A stretch of DNA of 64,000 nt from Flavobacterium zhairuonense (GCF_004352915.1 NZ_SJSY01000076.1:659308-723307), one strand, 5' to 3'; positions 32,971-41,723 are shown, numbered from the stretch's first letter. The notes: a model not told the origin generated them from the sequence alone. Numbers and translations are program-made.

Positions 32971-33620
32971 CATCGAATTTAAATACTATCAAATCAACTT
33001 TACCTGAACATGTAACTCTCGTTGCTGTTTCAAAAACAAAACCTGTTTCAGACTTGATGCAGGCTTATGAAGCTGGACAGCGCATTTTTGGAGAAAACAA
33101 AATTCAAGAAATGACGGAGAAATGGGAACAAATGCCAAAAGATATTCAATGGCATATGATTGGCCACGTTCAGTCGAATAAAGTCAAATTTATGGCGCCG
33201 TATGTCACTTTGATTCATGGCGTTGACAGTTTGAAATTATTACAGGAAATCAATAAACAAGCTTTAAAAAACAATAGAATTATCGATTGTCTTCTACAAG
33301 TTTATATTGCTGAGGAAGAATCTAAATTTGGTTTAGACGAAAACGAATTAAACGAACTTTTAACTTCTGTAGAGTTTAAGGAGTTGAAAAATATTCGTAT
33401 CTTGGGTTTAATGGGAATGGCAACTTTCACAGAAGATCAAAACCAGATTAAAAAAGAATTTACATATTTAAAATCGATTTTTGATTCGATAAGAGATCTG
33501 AAAACTGAAAACTGCAATCTGAACACTATATCAATGGGAATGTCTGGAGATTATCAATTAGCAATTGAATCTGGCAGTACAATGGTCCGCATTGGAAGCA
33601 GCATTTTCGGAGGAAGATAA
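32961..33620 (+). CDS. YggS family PLP-binding protein
   Basis: This 219-residue protein belongs to the PLPBP/YggS family, which keeps pyridoxal phosphate balance. It has VTLVAVSKTKPVSDLMQAYE, with the PLP-binding Lys in SKTK, FGENKIQEM, WHMIGHVQSNKVKF, ESKFGLDENEL, GLMGMATFTED, and SMGMSGDYQLAIESGSTMVR near the end. The length is typical. The start overlaps the preceding membrane-protein gene. Confidence 0.95.
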   Translation: MSIASNLNTIKSTLPEHVTLVAVSKTKPVSDLMQAYEAGQRIFGENKIQEMTEKWEQMPKDIQWHMIGHVQSNKVKFMAPYVTLIHGVDSLKLLQEINKQALKNNRIIDCLLQVYIAEEESKFGLDENELNELLTSVEFKELKNIRILGLMGMATFTEDQNQIKKEFTYLKSIFDSIRDLKTENCNLNTISMGMSGDYQLAIESGSTMVRIGSSIFGGR

Positions 33621-33706
33621 TTTTTCAAAATCCACAAATGCAAGACGCTTGATATGCATCTCTACAAAAAACTGATTACTAAAAAACTGAACACTGAATA
33701 CTGAAT

Positions 33707-35068
33707 TTGTACGCGATATTAGACATAGAAACCACTGGAGGACAATTTAATGAAGAAGGAATTACTGAAATCGCCATCTACAAATTTGATGGGCATGAAG
33801 TAGTTGACCAATTCATAAGCCTTGTCAATCCCGAAATTCCGATTCAGCCTTTCGTTGTAAAGTTGACCGGAATCAATAATGCTATGTTACAGTCTGCTCC
33901 AAAGTTTTTTGAAGTCGCCAAACGCATCATCGAAATAACTTCAGACTGTGTTATTGTCGCTCATAATGCTTCTTTTGATTACAGAATCCTTCGCACAGAA
34001 TTCCGTCGTTTAGGCTACGATTTTGAAGCCAAAACACTCTGTACAGTAGAATTAGCCAAAAAACTAATTCCAGAGCAACCTTCATATAGTTTAGGAAAAT
34101 TGGTGCGCGCACTCGGAATTCCAATGGCAGATAGACATCGCGCCAGCGGAGACGCAATGGCAACAACCAAGTTGTTCAAAATGCTTCTAGAAAAAGACGT
34201 AGAAAAAACAATCGTCAAAGATTTTATAAAACTAGAAATAGAAAAAGGAATTGCGCCAAAATTCCTCGATCTTTTAAATCAAATGCCAACTAAAACTGGT
34301 GTTTATTATATTTATAATGAAAGCGGTACTTTGATTTACATTGGCAAAAGCCAAAATATCAAAAAAAGAATCAATCAGCATTTTACTGGAGTTACAACCA
34401 AAAGCAAAAAAATTCAAGCCGAAGTTTTCACTATTACTTATGATGAAACTGGAAGCGAATTAATTGCACTTTTGAAAGAAAGCGAAGAAATAAAAGTAAA
34501 CAGACCGAGATACAACCGCGCACAACGAAAAACAATTTTTCAATATGCGCTTTATGCTGAAAAAGATACGAATGGATATCTCAATTTAAGGCTTGAAAAA
34601 GCTGATGGCCGAAAAAAAGAAATTACATCTTATTCTAGTTTGCAGGAAGGCAAAAATGCACTTTTTAGACATACCTCAAAATATCATTTATGCCAAAAAT
34701 TAACAGGTTTGTATATTACCAAAAAGGAATGTTTTCAATACAAAATCAAAGAATGTGATGGCGCATGCATTGGCGAAGTCACACCTGAAATTTACAACTT
34801 AAGAGTGCAACAATTTATTTCTGAAAACAGCTTCGAAAACAAAAGCATGATTCTCATTGACCGTGGAAGAAATGTAAACGAAAGAAGCGCTATTTTAATC
34901 GAAAACGGAATCTACAAAGGATACGCGTATTATGATCTCAATTATCAGATTACTAATATCGAAATTCTAAAAAACATCCTGATTCCAATGCAACACAATC
35001 GTGATGTAAAAAATATTATTCAGAGCTATATCCGTAAAAGCAAATCATTAAAAATACTTCATTTTTAA
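33707..35068 (+). CDS. Exonuclease/GIY-YIG endonuclease fusion (Cho-like)
   Basis: This 453-residue protein has two nuclease domains. Residues 1-165 are a DnaQ-type DEDDh exonuclease: YAILDIETTGGQF with the first Asp-Glu pair, VAHNASFDYRIL, and ADRHRASGDAMATTKLF. From about 195, a GIY-YIG domain as in UvrC and Cho follows: TGVYYIYNESGTLIYIGKSQ, then the Arg-bearing NIKKRINQHF. The rest resembles the UvrC N-half, with a Cys set in KYHLCQKLTGLY, ECFQYKIKECDGACIG. It most likely works in DNA repair or processing. The start is TTG at 33707, forced because the first exonuclease strand begins at residue 2. Confidence 0.9.
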   Translation: MYAILDIETTGGQFNEEGITEIAIYKFDGHEVVDQFISLVNPEIPIQPFVVKLTGINNAMLQSAPKFFEVAKRIIEITSDCVIVAHNASFDYRILRTEFRRLGYDFEAKTLCTVELAKKLIPEQPSYSLGKLVRALGIPMADRHRASGDAMATTKLFKMLLEKDVEKTIVKDFIKLEIEKGIAPKFLDLLNQMPTKTGVYYIYNESGTLIYIGKSQNIKKRINQHFTGVTTKSKKIQAEVFTITYDETGSELIALLKESEEIKVNRPRYNRAQRKTIFQYALYAEKDTNGYLNLRLEKADGRKKEITSYSSLQEGKNALFRHTSKYHLCQKLTGLYITKKECFQYKIKECDGACIGEVTPEIYNLRVQQFISENSFENKSMILIDRGRNVNERSAILIENGIYKGYAYYDLNYQITNIEILKNILIPMQHNRDVKNIIQSYIRKSKSLKILHF

Positions 35069-35098
35069 TAAAACAGAACTTTCATTATCTTTAAGGAT

Positions 35099-35938
35099 AT
35101 GAAAAACAAAAAAACACAATACGAAATCTTTCGAGAAAAAGTCAAAATCGTTCTATATGGCACCAACACCATTTTAGGACGAATGTTCGATTTAGTATTG
35201 CTGGGTTTAATTTTACTGAGCGTTCTTCTGATAATGCTTGATACTGTTGAAGGCGTAAGTTCTAAATATCACGACCAATTAATCATTTGTGAATGGGCAA
35301 TAACTATATTCTTCACTATTGAATATGTATTAAGAATTATCTCAATCCAAAAACCGGTTAAATACATCTTTAGTTTTTACGGAATCATCGATCTACTTGC
35401 CGTATTGCCTATGTATTTGTCCATATTTTTTCCTGGTGCGAGTATTTTATCGATTGTAAGAGCGTTGCGTTTCATGCGATTATTCAAAATCTTACACATT
35501 CCGCAAATTAACCATCAATCCCTTCAACTAAAAGAAGCCATACATGCCAGTAAAGAAAAAATTCTCGTTTTTATTTATTTCGTTTTAATCAGCACCGTCA
35601 TAATTGGCACCGTAATGTATTTAGTAGAAGGTAAAGAGTCCGGATTTACCAGTATTCCAATGGGAATTTATTGGACAATAGTCACCTTAACAACAGTTGG
35701 TTACGGCGATATTTCTCCACATACCCCGCTTGGACAATTTATAGCTGCTTGTGTTATGATTTTAGGTTATGGAATTATTGCCGTGCCAACCGGAATTGTT
35801 ACCGCCGAATTTGCCAAAAGCAGTTTGAAAAACAATACTGTAAGCGGAAAAAAAACATGCAAAAAATGCCAGTCGCAAGTTCACTTCGATAACGCTAAAT
35901 ATTGTTATGAATGCGGAACCGAATTACCAAATAATTAA
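35099..35938 (+). CDS. Voltage-gated-type potassium channel with C-terminal zinc ribbon
   Basis: This 279-residue ion transporter has six membrane helices. S4 has the spaced arginines SIVRALRFMRLFK (R121, R124, R127). The pore loop has the K+ filter TTVGYGD (198-204), and S6 follows (IAACVMILGYGIIAVPTGIV). Residues 250-279 form a zinc ribbon: CKKC (254-257) and CYEC (269-272). This domain is not part of the usual KvAP/Kch-type core. It could sense metal or redox state, or hold subunits together; that is inference. Confidence 0.92.
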   Translation: MKNKKTQYEIFREKVKIVLYGTNTILGRMFDLVLLGLILLSVLLIMLDTVEGVSSKYHDQLIICEWAITIFFTIEYVLRIISIQKPVKYIFSFYGIIDLLAVLPMYLSIFFPGASILSIVRALRFMRLFKILHIPQINHQSLQLKEAIHASKEKILVFIYFVLISTVIIGTVMYLVEGKESGFTSIPMGIYWTIVTLTTVGYGDISPHTPLGQFIAACVMILGYGIIAVPTGIVTAEFAKSSLKNNTVSGKKTCKKCQSQVHFDNAKYCYECGTELPNN

Positions 35939-36090
35939 TTTTAGAAGCTAATCCAGCTGTACATTCCAACTCCTCCTTATATTTGTAATTTTTTAAGGCA
36001 TAAAAGGAGCTTCCGTTGGTCGCTCTTTTACACCAAAAAAATGCAACAAATATAAGTCCGGGGTTTCCATTTCCATCTGGGCTAAAAACT

Positions 36091-37011
36091 ATGAAACACC
36101 TAATTACCATTGTCGGACCAACAGCTATAGGCAAAACAGCCTTGAGTATTGCTTTGGCACAACATTTTAAATGCGAGATCGTTTCTTGCGACAGCCGTCA
36201 GTTTTTCAAAGAAATGACAATCGGAACCGCAGTTCCAAGTAAAGAGGAACTCAATTCAGCAAAACATCATTTCATCCAAAATAAATCCATTTTTGAGAAT
36301 TACACCGTTGGCGATTACGAAAAAGAAGCCTTAGCCAAAATCGAAGAATTATTTCAAAACAATGATTTTGTAATTCTCATTGGCGGTTCAGGATTATATG
36401 TAGATGCCATTTTAAAAGGTTTCGATGAATTTCCTGAAATAGACCCAAGTGTTCGTTCAGAAGTAAATTCAAACTACGAAAAACTCGGAATTGAATATCT
36501 TCAAGAACAATTAAAAAACCTAGATCCCGATTATTATCAAAAAATAACAGCCGAAAATCCGCAGACTTTACAAAACCCACAGCGAATGATGCGTTTTGTA
36601 GAAGTTTGCATTGGATCACAAAAACCGTATTCTTCTTTTCTAAATCTAAAGAAAAACAACCGAAACTTCACTCCTATTCTAATTGGCTTAGATGCCGACA
36701 GAGAAATCATTTACAGCAGAATCAATCAGCGTGTTGATATCATGATGAACGAAGGATTGTTAAAAGAAGCCGAAACACTTTATCCTAACAAAGCGTTAAA
36801 TGCGCTTCAGACCGTCGGTTATAGAGAATTATTTAGTTATTTTGATGGAGAATTCACGTTGCCTTTTGCCATAGAAGAAATCAAAAAGAACACAAGAAGA
36901 TTCTCCAAAAGACAATTAACATGGTTCAAACGAAACGAAAACACCAAATGGTTTGATTACGCAACAGACAGAAAAGAAATTATTATATACATAGAAAATC
37001 TTCTAAAATAA
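36091..37011 (+). CDS. miaA: tRNA dimethylallyltransferase
   Basis: This enzyme has 306 residues from ATG 36091 (MKHLITIVGPTAIGKTALSI); the frame opens 25 codons earlier without MiaA-like sequence. It adds a dimethylallyl group to A37 of tRNAs reading UNN codons. It has the P-loop GPTAIGKT (8-15), the substrate motif VSCDSRQFFKEMTIGTAVP, GGSGLYVDAIL, NPQRMMRFVE and LQTVGYRELFSYF. Just upstream, 36000-36090 holds a Pro/Gly-rich stretch without a recognisable gene. Confidence 0.96.
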   Translation: MKHLITIVGPTAIGKTALSIALAQHFKCEIVSCDSRQFFKEMTIGTAVPSKEELNSAKHHFIQNKSIFENYTVGDYEKEALAKIEELFQNNDFVILIGGSGLYVDAILKGFDEFPEIDPSVRSEVNSNYEKLGIEYLQEQLKNLDPDYYQKITAENPQTLQNPQRMMRFVEVCIGSQKPYSSFLNLKKNNRNFTPILIGLDADREIIYSRINQRVDIMMNEGLLKEAETLYPNKALNALQTVGYRELFSYFDGEFTLPFAIEEIKKNTRRFSKRQLTWFKRNENTKWFDYATDRKEIIIYIENLLK

Positions 37012-37083
37012 AAGTCTTTTTTCTTTCATCTTTCTTCTCCTTTCCGAAGGAAAAATCTAAAATCAACAATCTAAAATTTAAAA

Positions 37084-37830
37084 ATGCCAATATCTCCAAA
37101 TTTCACATCAGTTTTAAGCAAAGACTGGGAAATCAATTTCACACAATGCACGCCAACCGGATTCCTAAAATATACCGATTTGTGTAATATTTTACAATTA
37201 ACCGCCGCTGCACATTCAGAAGTTGGCGGAATTAGTTTTTATGATATGCAGGAATTTCACCAAGCCTGGGTCTTAAGCCGTATGCGCGTTGAAGTTCATG
37301 CTTTACCAAAATGGCAAGACGTTGTAACCGTAAAAACATGGATTAACAGCTTAGAAAATTCGCGTTCAGTTCGTGCGTTGGAAATGTATGTAAACGGCAA
37401 AAAAATAGTGGGATGCGAAACGTATTGGGCAGTTTTCAATACACAATTGCGTCGTCCGGAAGCTTTGGCTTTGCCTTACGAACACTTCGAATTATTTCCA
37501 GAAAACAGAGCTACAGAAGAAGGTTTTTCTAAAATAAACATTAATCACGAAAAAGAAGCCGTCTTTGAAAAAACAGTTTATTTATCTGATTTAGACATTG
37601 TAAATCATGTAAATAATGTAAAATATCTGGAATGGTGTTTGGATCATGTCGATCCAAAACGAATCATGAAACAAGAAGTAAAAAGCTTCGAAATGAATTT
37701 CATGAAAGAGCTTTCTTTAAAAGACCAAGTTGTAATTCACGAAAGCGAAGATGATGATCACACAACAGCAACATTTAGTATAACAAAAGGCGAAAAAACT
37801 TGCTTTGCTTTGGAATTACATTGGAAGTAA
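37084..37830 (+). CDS. Acyl-ACP thioesterase, FatA/FatB-like
   Basis: This 248-residue protein has two fused hot-dog folds. The first carries FLKYTDLCNILQLTAAAHSE and AWVLSRMRVEVHALPKWQD. The second has LSDLDIVNHVNNVKYLEWCL, where Asp, Asn and His match the catalytic set of plant and bacterial acyl-ACP thioesterases, and Glu is in YLEW. It would release free fatty acids from acyl-carrier protein and so set acyl chain supply. It stands after miaA with about 70 bases between, and before a repeat and a terminator. Confidence 0.9.
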   Translation: MPISPNFTSVLSKDWEINFTQCTPTGFLKYTDLCNILQLTAAAHSEVGGISFYDMQEFHQAWVLSRMRVEVHALPKWQDVVTVKTWINSLENSRSVRALEMYVNGKKIVGCETYWAVFNTQLRRPEALALPYEHFELFPENRATEEGFSKININHEKEAVFEKTVYLSDLDIVNHVNNVKYLEWCLDHVDPKRIMKQEVKSFEMNFMKELSLKDQVVIHESEDDDHTTATFSITKGEKTCFALELHWK

Positions 37831-37864
37831 TTTTTTTTTAGCCTCACAATATTTCCCCACAATC

Positions 37865-37970
37865 TTGTCATTTCGACCGAAGGGAGAAATCACACTAGAA
37901 ATTCTACTAAGATTGGCGATATTTTGTTCGGAGTTTCTTGTGTGATTTCTCCCTTCGGTCGAAATGACAA
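37865..37970. repeat. Perfect 30-bp inverted repeat element
   Basis: Bases 37865-37894 (TTGTCATTTCGACCGAAGGG and on) and 37941-37970 are exact complements. The similarity continues with one mismatch for about seven more bases, leaving a loop of about 31 bases. The core (GTCATTTCGACCGAAGGGAG) is, as I recall, a widespread dispersed repeat in flavobacteria. It carries no gene. Confidence 0.92.
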
Positions 37971-37996
37971 ACTTTAACTAAATATTCTTAATAGAA

Positions 37997-38031
37997 CAAA
38001 AAAAACGATGCAAATTTTGCATCGTTTTTTT
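37997..38031. terminator. Bidirectional terminator
   Basis: CGATGCAAA/TTTGCATCG with a one-base loop, eight A before and seven T after, lies between the thioesterase and the RNA-repair operon. Confidence 0.9.
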
Positions 38032-38038
38032 ATCATAA

Positions 38039-38572
38039 TCATTTCGATTTCTTTTTAGAGCCTTTCTTAGATTTCTTCACCTTCTTCTTTTTAAGCAAAT
38101 CAATTTTATTCTCAATTCTTTTCTCTACATCAGTAATATCAGACTCATAATTAAATTGCAACAAATGAAGTTTCGCATTTTTAATTTCTTCTAATGCTTT
38201 TTTAAACTCATTTTGCGCTTCTAAAAGAATGGCTTTTTTGACATAAATCTCCGATTTGTTTATTCCTTTTACAGTCAAAGCAAAATCAATCAACTTTTGT
38301 GCTTCCTCATAATCTTCATTCAAAATCAATGTTTTTAAATAATACGGATATACTTCAAGCGCATGAATATTAATCGCTAAAGCTTGCTGAAAATAAGATT
38401 TTGCTTCTTCATAATTCATCAATTGCTCTGCCTGAATTCTTCCATATAAGCACAAAACCATTGTGTTTTTATCATCATAAGAAAAAGCATAATCTAAAGA
38501 TTCAATTGTTCCTTCCAACCAAAACGGATAATTATCCAAGGCCTGAAAAAGATATTTATCAGTTGTTTTCAT
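38039..38572 (-). CDS. TPR-like helical protein at the end of the rtcB operon
   Basis: This 177-residue protein is nearly all helical, with TPR-like pairs: DKNTMVLCLYGRIQAEQLMN, YEEAKSYFQQALAINIHALE, DYEEAQKLIDFAL and NEFKKALEEIKNAKLH. The last 20 residues are almost only Lys and Ser, a basic tail that could bind RNA or ribosomes (inference). Its start overlaps the end of prfH by 14 bases, so it is translated with it. I know no named family. Its position makes it a candidate accessory factor of the RtcB-PrfH system, or simply a co-transcribed passenger. Confidence 0.7.
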   Translation of the reverse strand: MKTTDKYLFQALDNYPFWLEGTIESLDYAFSYDDKNTMVLCLYGRIQAEQLMNYEEAKSYFQQALAINIHALEVYPYYLKTLILNEDYEEAQKLIDFALTVKGINKSEIYVKKAILLEAQNEFKKALEEIKNAKLHLLQFNYESDITDVEKRIENKIDLLKKKKVKKSKKGSKKKSK

Positions 38573-39248
38573 TTCGTAAATCGTTTTTTAATTTCTGACG
38601 AGTTCCTTTGTAACTTTTCTCAACTTTATTCTTTTTAAAATCACTTCCTGCAAAAACTCTGATTGGATTTCCGCGCTCTACATTGAGCTGATTTTCCCAT
38701 TGTTTCCCTACATGATTTTTAAGTTGAGTAAGTTTCTCGTCTTCTAGTTTTTTTAATAATCTTTCTGTTGCCAGTTTTTTGTTTTGGTGCTGTGAACGGC
38801 TGTCCATAGAAACAACTGCAATCCCAGTCGGAATATGAGTTGCCCGAATTGCCGAACTCACTTTATTCACATGCTGACCTCCTGCTCCGGAACTTCTCAT
38901 GGCTTGATACTGAATATCATTTTCTGAAACAAATGCATTCTTTTGTTGTTCAATTTCAAAAATTCCAATAAACCAGTTTTTGCGTTTGTGCATTTTCCTA
39001 AACTGACTCTGACCAATCCATTGAATCGTTCCAACCCAAGATTTCACAAACTGATCAGCATTTTTTCCTTTTACAGAAATCGATGCGGTTTCTATGGTTC
39101 CATTTTCTTCTCCTTTTTCTCTTTGTAATAAAACCACATCTAAATTCTGATCTTCGGCTTCTTCCAAGACTTTTTTAAGCACTTGGGCAACAACCCAAGT
39201 GCATTCTGCAGGTCCGCGACCCGCTGTTATCTGAATTATTCTTTCCAT
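38559..39248 (-). CDS. prfH: Peptide release factor-like protein PrfH
   Basis: This 229-residue protein resembles the catalytic half of release factors. It has the GGQ motif in RSSGAGGQHVNKV (123-125), followed by SSAIRATHIPTGIAVVSMDS, but no normal stop-codon-recognition domain. The start, IIQITAGRGPAECTWVVAQV, is the PrfH type. PrfH is a partner of RtcB2: in published work on E. coli, the pair recognises ribosomes whose 16S rRNA has been cut in the decoding centre, PrfH frees the stalled peptide, and RtcB2 reseals the RNA. Its place 14 bases after rtcB fits that system. The ribosome-repair role is established for homologues and inferred here. Confidence 0.93.
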   Translation of the reverse strand: MERIIQITAGRGPAECTWVVAQVLKKVLEEAEDQNLDVVLLQREKGEENGTIETASISVKGKNADQFVKSWVGTIQWIGQSQFRKMHKRKNWFIGIFEIEQQKNAFVSENDIQYQAMRSSGAGGQHVNKVSSAIRATHIPTGIAVVSMDSRSQHQNKKLATERLLKKLEDEKLTQLKNHVGKQWENQLNVERGNPIRVFAGSDFKKNKVEKSYKGTRQKLKNDLRNENN

Positions 39249-39262
39249 TTCTTTTCCTTTCT

Positions 39263-40654
39263 TTAGCGATCCATTCTAACAATCTTTGGTGTAAAAGTTC
39301 CCAGAACTTCAACTAAATCAGTTTGGTTTGCCATTACTTTTTCAATGTCTTTGTAAGCCATTGGCGCTTCATCAATATTTCCTCCAATCAAAGTCACTTC
39401 ATGCTTCTTTAATTCTTTATTGATTTGACTTTGTGTAAAACTGCTTTTGCATTTAGCTCTCGAAAACAAACGTCCCGCACCATGCGAAGCTGAATTCAAG
39501 CTTTCAGGATTTCCTTTTCCTTTCACAATAAAACCAGGAGCAGTCATAGAGCCTGGAATTATTCCTAATTGTCCTTCTCCTGCTGGCGTCGCTCCTTTTC
39601 TGTGTACAATGCATTCCTGACCATTTACGATTTCTTTCCAAGCAAAATTGTGATGATTTTCAATCGTAACCACTACTCTTTTTCCGATAGCTTTGGCAAT
39701 TCGTCTGTGAATATCGTCGTGACAGGCTTTGGCATATTCTCCCGCCAAATTCATTGCCAGCCAGTATTCCTGACCGTCGTGTGTATTCAAATCTAGCCAA
39801 GCCAAATGCTGTACATTTTTGGGTAAGGGACATTGTTTTGTTGCCAAATACGTGTAATGTTTCGCAATGTTTGCACCCAATCCACGAGAACCGCTGTGCG
39901 ATAGAACAGCAAAATATTCGCCTTTTTCGAGTTTCCATTCGTTCTCAGGATTGTCAATTTTAGCAATTCCAAATTCCACAAAATGATTTCCTCCGCCTGA
40001 ACTTCCCAATTGCTTGTATGCTTTTGGCAAAAGATTCTTTAACAACGGAATATCTTGAAACTCACTTTTATGAAAAACCTCATGATCTACTCTTGAAGAT
40101 TGCACTTCATTCATTCCGAACTTAGTATTATCTCTTAAAATGGCTTCTAATTGATGTTCTCTTCCTTTAAAATGAGAAGCAGGCAAATCAAAAATTGAAA
40201 GACTCATTCGGCAACCGATATCAACACCAACTCCATATGGAATTACAGCATTATCAGTCGCTAATACGCCACCAATTGGCAATCCGTAACCCGAGTGCGC
40301 ATCTGGCATTAAAGCTCCAGCAACTGAAATTGGCAGTTTCAATGAATCATACAATTGAAATTTTGCATGCTCATCAATTTCATTTTCTCCGAAAATTCTA
40401 AAAGGAGCTCTCGTATTTTTAAGCTGATGCATTCTTACCTGAACTGGTTTAATTAAACCTTCAGCCACTTTTCCCAAAGTTCCGTTTCCTTCGTACTTTT
40501 CAGGATTTAGCAAAACATCTTTTGCTTCTGTTAGAATAGATTCTTTTTTCTCTCTTTTTCTATATCTGTTTATTTGCCCTAAGGCGATATTTATTGAATT
40601 GTTCTTTGGAAAACCTAACTTAATCAGGTCTTTTCCAGATAATTTATTTCCCAT
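39263..40654 (-). CDS. rtcB: RNA 3'-phosphate ligase RtcB (RtcB2 type)
   Basis: This 463-residue ligase joins 2',3'-cyclic-phosphate or 3'-phosphate RNA ends to 5'-OH ends using GTP and Mn2+. Metal ligands and active site are visible in order: VGVDIGCRMSL (Cys), GSSGGGNHFVEF (Asn-His), VLSHSGSRGLG (His), IENHHNFAWKE (His), and SASHGAGRLFSRAKC, where His of HGAGR takes the GMP. The shorter length than RtcB1 and its link to prfH indicate the RtcB2 group that repairs damaged rRNA. No rtcA and no RtcR regulator lie nearby, so control must differ from E. coli. Confidence 0.95.
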   Translation of the reverse strand: MGNKLSGKDLIKLGFPKNNSINIALGQINRYRKREKKESILTEAKDVLLNPEKYEGNGTLGKVAEGLIKPVQVRMHQLKNTRAPFRIFGENEIDEHAKFQLYDSLKLPISVAGALMPDAHSGYGLPIGGVLATDNAVIPYGVGVDIGCRMSLSIFDLPASHFKGREHQLEAILRDNTKFGMNEVQSSRVDHEVFHKSEFQDIPLLKNLLPKAYKQLGSSGGGNHFVEFGIAKIDNPENEWKLEKGEYFAVLSHSGSRGLGANIAKHYTYLATKQCPLPKNVQHLAWLDLNTHDGQEYWLAMNLAGEYAKACHDDIHRRIAKAIGKRVVVTIENHHNFAWKEIVNGQECIVHRKGATPAGEGQLGIIPGSMTAPGFIVKGKGNPESLNSASHGAGRLFSRAKCKSSFTQSQINKELKKHEVTLIGGNIDEAPMAYKDIEKVMANQTDLVEVLGTFTPKIVRMDR

Positions 40655-40658
40655 GATT

Positions 40659-41405
40659 TTATATCATTTCATCTACATATTGCTGATACAGTACATGTAG
40701 ACTTTTATTTTTAATTGGGCTTATCTCTCTTGGGTTTTCACTTTGAAAATACCCCCATTTGTAAGATTGCCCTTTTACTAATCTGTTTATTTTTCCTCTA
40801 AGATTATAATTTGAAGTATAATTTGAAATAAGCTGAATTTCACTTTCTAAATCAGAATCCAGCATTCTTTTATGCGTAATCATGTACGGTTTTACCTGAA
40901 GCACGTAGCGCCAAGACTCGTTAAACACATAATGAATTCTATATCTATCAAAAACTTTACTCCAACGTTCTTGCTTGGTAAAATGCACTTTTTCTCTTTC
41001 TGATAATTCCAATTTCGAATTGTTCCATTCACTTTCCGTAAATTCTTTCAGCCTTTGAATTTGTACAGAAGAAGCATTTTTTCTCTTTTTACTTTTCCTT
41101 TTTTTAAAGGTTTTATCCGAAGAAAACTGCCAAGTATTTATCTTTTCCAACAGAGTTTTATAAAATTCTGCTTCACTTGATCTTACAACATCATCTCTTA
41201 ATTTAAAATGACGCTGCCATCCTTTTTGATAAGGTTCATCTAGCAGGATCCAAGGCAAGTTATTACGCTGTTTCCAAAGTTTTTTCTCAAGTTTGTCCAG
41301 TTGGATTAATTGTCTTTCAAAATCTTCTTTTACTAATCTTTTTTTCCTTCTTTTACTTTTAAAACGAGTACACAAAGCATACTCCTCTACCGTATAATTT
41401 TCCAT
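40659..41405 (-). CDS. Unknown basic protein leading the rtcB-prfH operon
   Basis: This protein has 248 residues from ATG 41405 (MENYTVEEYALCTRFKSKRR); ATG 41423 and TTG 41438 also open the frame. It ends four bases before rtcB, so it is almost surely co-translated. It is very basic and aromatic: KSKRRKKRLVKEDFERQ, KLEKKLWKQRNNLPWILLDE, PYQKGWQRHF, KRKSKKRKN (about 100-108), then WRYVLQVKPYMITHKRMLDS and CKWGYFQSENPR-like SYKWGYFQSENPR. The Lys/Arg clusters point to nucleic-acid or ribosome binding. I do not recognise a domain. It is a candidate third component of the repair system; that is inference from position. Confidence 0.75.
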   Translation of the reverse strand: MENYTVEEYALCTRFKSKRRKKRLVKEDFERQLIQLDKLEKKLWKQRNNLPWILLDEPYQKGWQRHFKLRDDVVRSSEAEFYKTLLEKINTWQFSSDKTFKKRKSKKRKNASSVQIQRLKEFTESEWNNSKLELSEREKVHFTKQERWSKVFDRYRIHYVFNESWRYVLQVKPYMITHKRMLDSDLESEIQLISNYTSNYNLRGKINRLVKGQSYKWGYFQSENPREISPIKNKSLHVLYQQYVDEMI

Positions 41406-41512
41406 TAAAAAATTATAATGCATTAAGTTAACAGCCAAATAGGCTTAAACATTCTATCGATACAGATAGATAATAAATCGTTTTTTTCGGGAAAATTTTG
41501 AAGTGTCTAGAA

Positions 41513-41550
41513 TAAAAAAAGCCCGAAACTAAATGTCTTCGGGCTTTTTT
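41513..41550 (-). terminator. Terminator/attenuator in front of the rtcB operon
   Basis: On the minus strand GCCCGAA and TTCGGGC (544-538 and 527-521) form a stem with a 10-base loop, preceded by six A and followed by seven T. It lies between a 27-codon frame and the first large gene of the operon, in the sense direction. Its 5' arm can instead pair with codons 21-24 of the leader frame (41584-41594), ten pairs with one bulged U. Confidence 0.8.
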
Positions 41551-41570
41551 ATATATCTAAAAATATATTT

Positions 41571-41654
41571 CTAAGATTGAAATAAGCCACGAAGAACTGC
41601 TACACCAAATCCATTTGGCGTGAAGCTTTGTGATGTCAATGTAAGTACAAACAT
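41571..41654 (-). CDS. Leader peptide, 27 codons, before the rtcB-prfH operon
   Basis: ATG at 41654 and TAG at 41571 frame MFVLTLTSQSFTPNGFGVAV followed by LRGLFQS. The stretch is more GC-rich than the surrounding DNA and ends 21 bases before the terminator stem region. A promoter-like TTG-N16-TAAATTTG lies at 41750-41724, leaving about 60 bases of untranslated leader. Codons 21-24 can pair with the 5' arm of the terminator. This is the layout of a transcription attenuator: a ribosome moving through the frame would free the terminator, and a slow or missing ribosome would allow the antiterminator. Function is inference; it could also be a stand-alone small protein with its own terminator. Confidence 0.5.
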   Translation of the reverse strand: MFVLTLTSQSFTPNGFGVAVLRGLFQS

Positions 41655-41723
41655 TTTTCTTCGTTTTTAAAGGGTTATTATTTTTTTTCGTCTGCAAATA
41701 TTCATAATTGTTTTTTGATTTTC

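Noticed and set aside
35939..36090. N-terminal extension of miaA and a minus-strand frame opposite it
   Set aside because: MiaA begins at the P-loop just after ATG 36091; the upstream codons have no family similarity.
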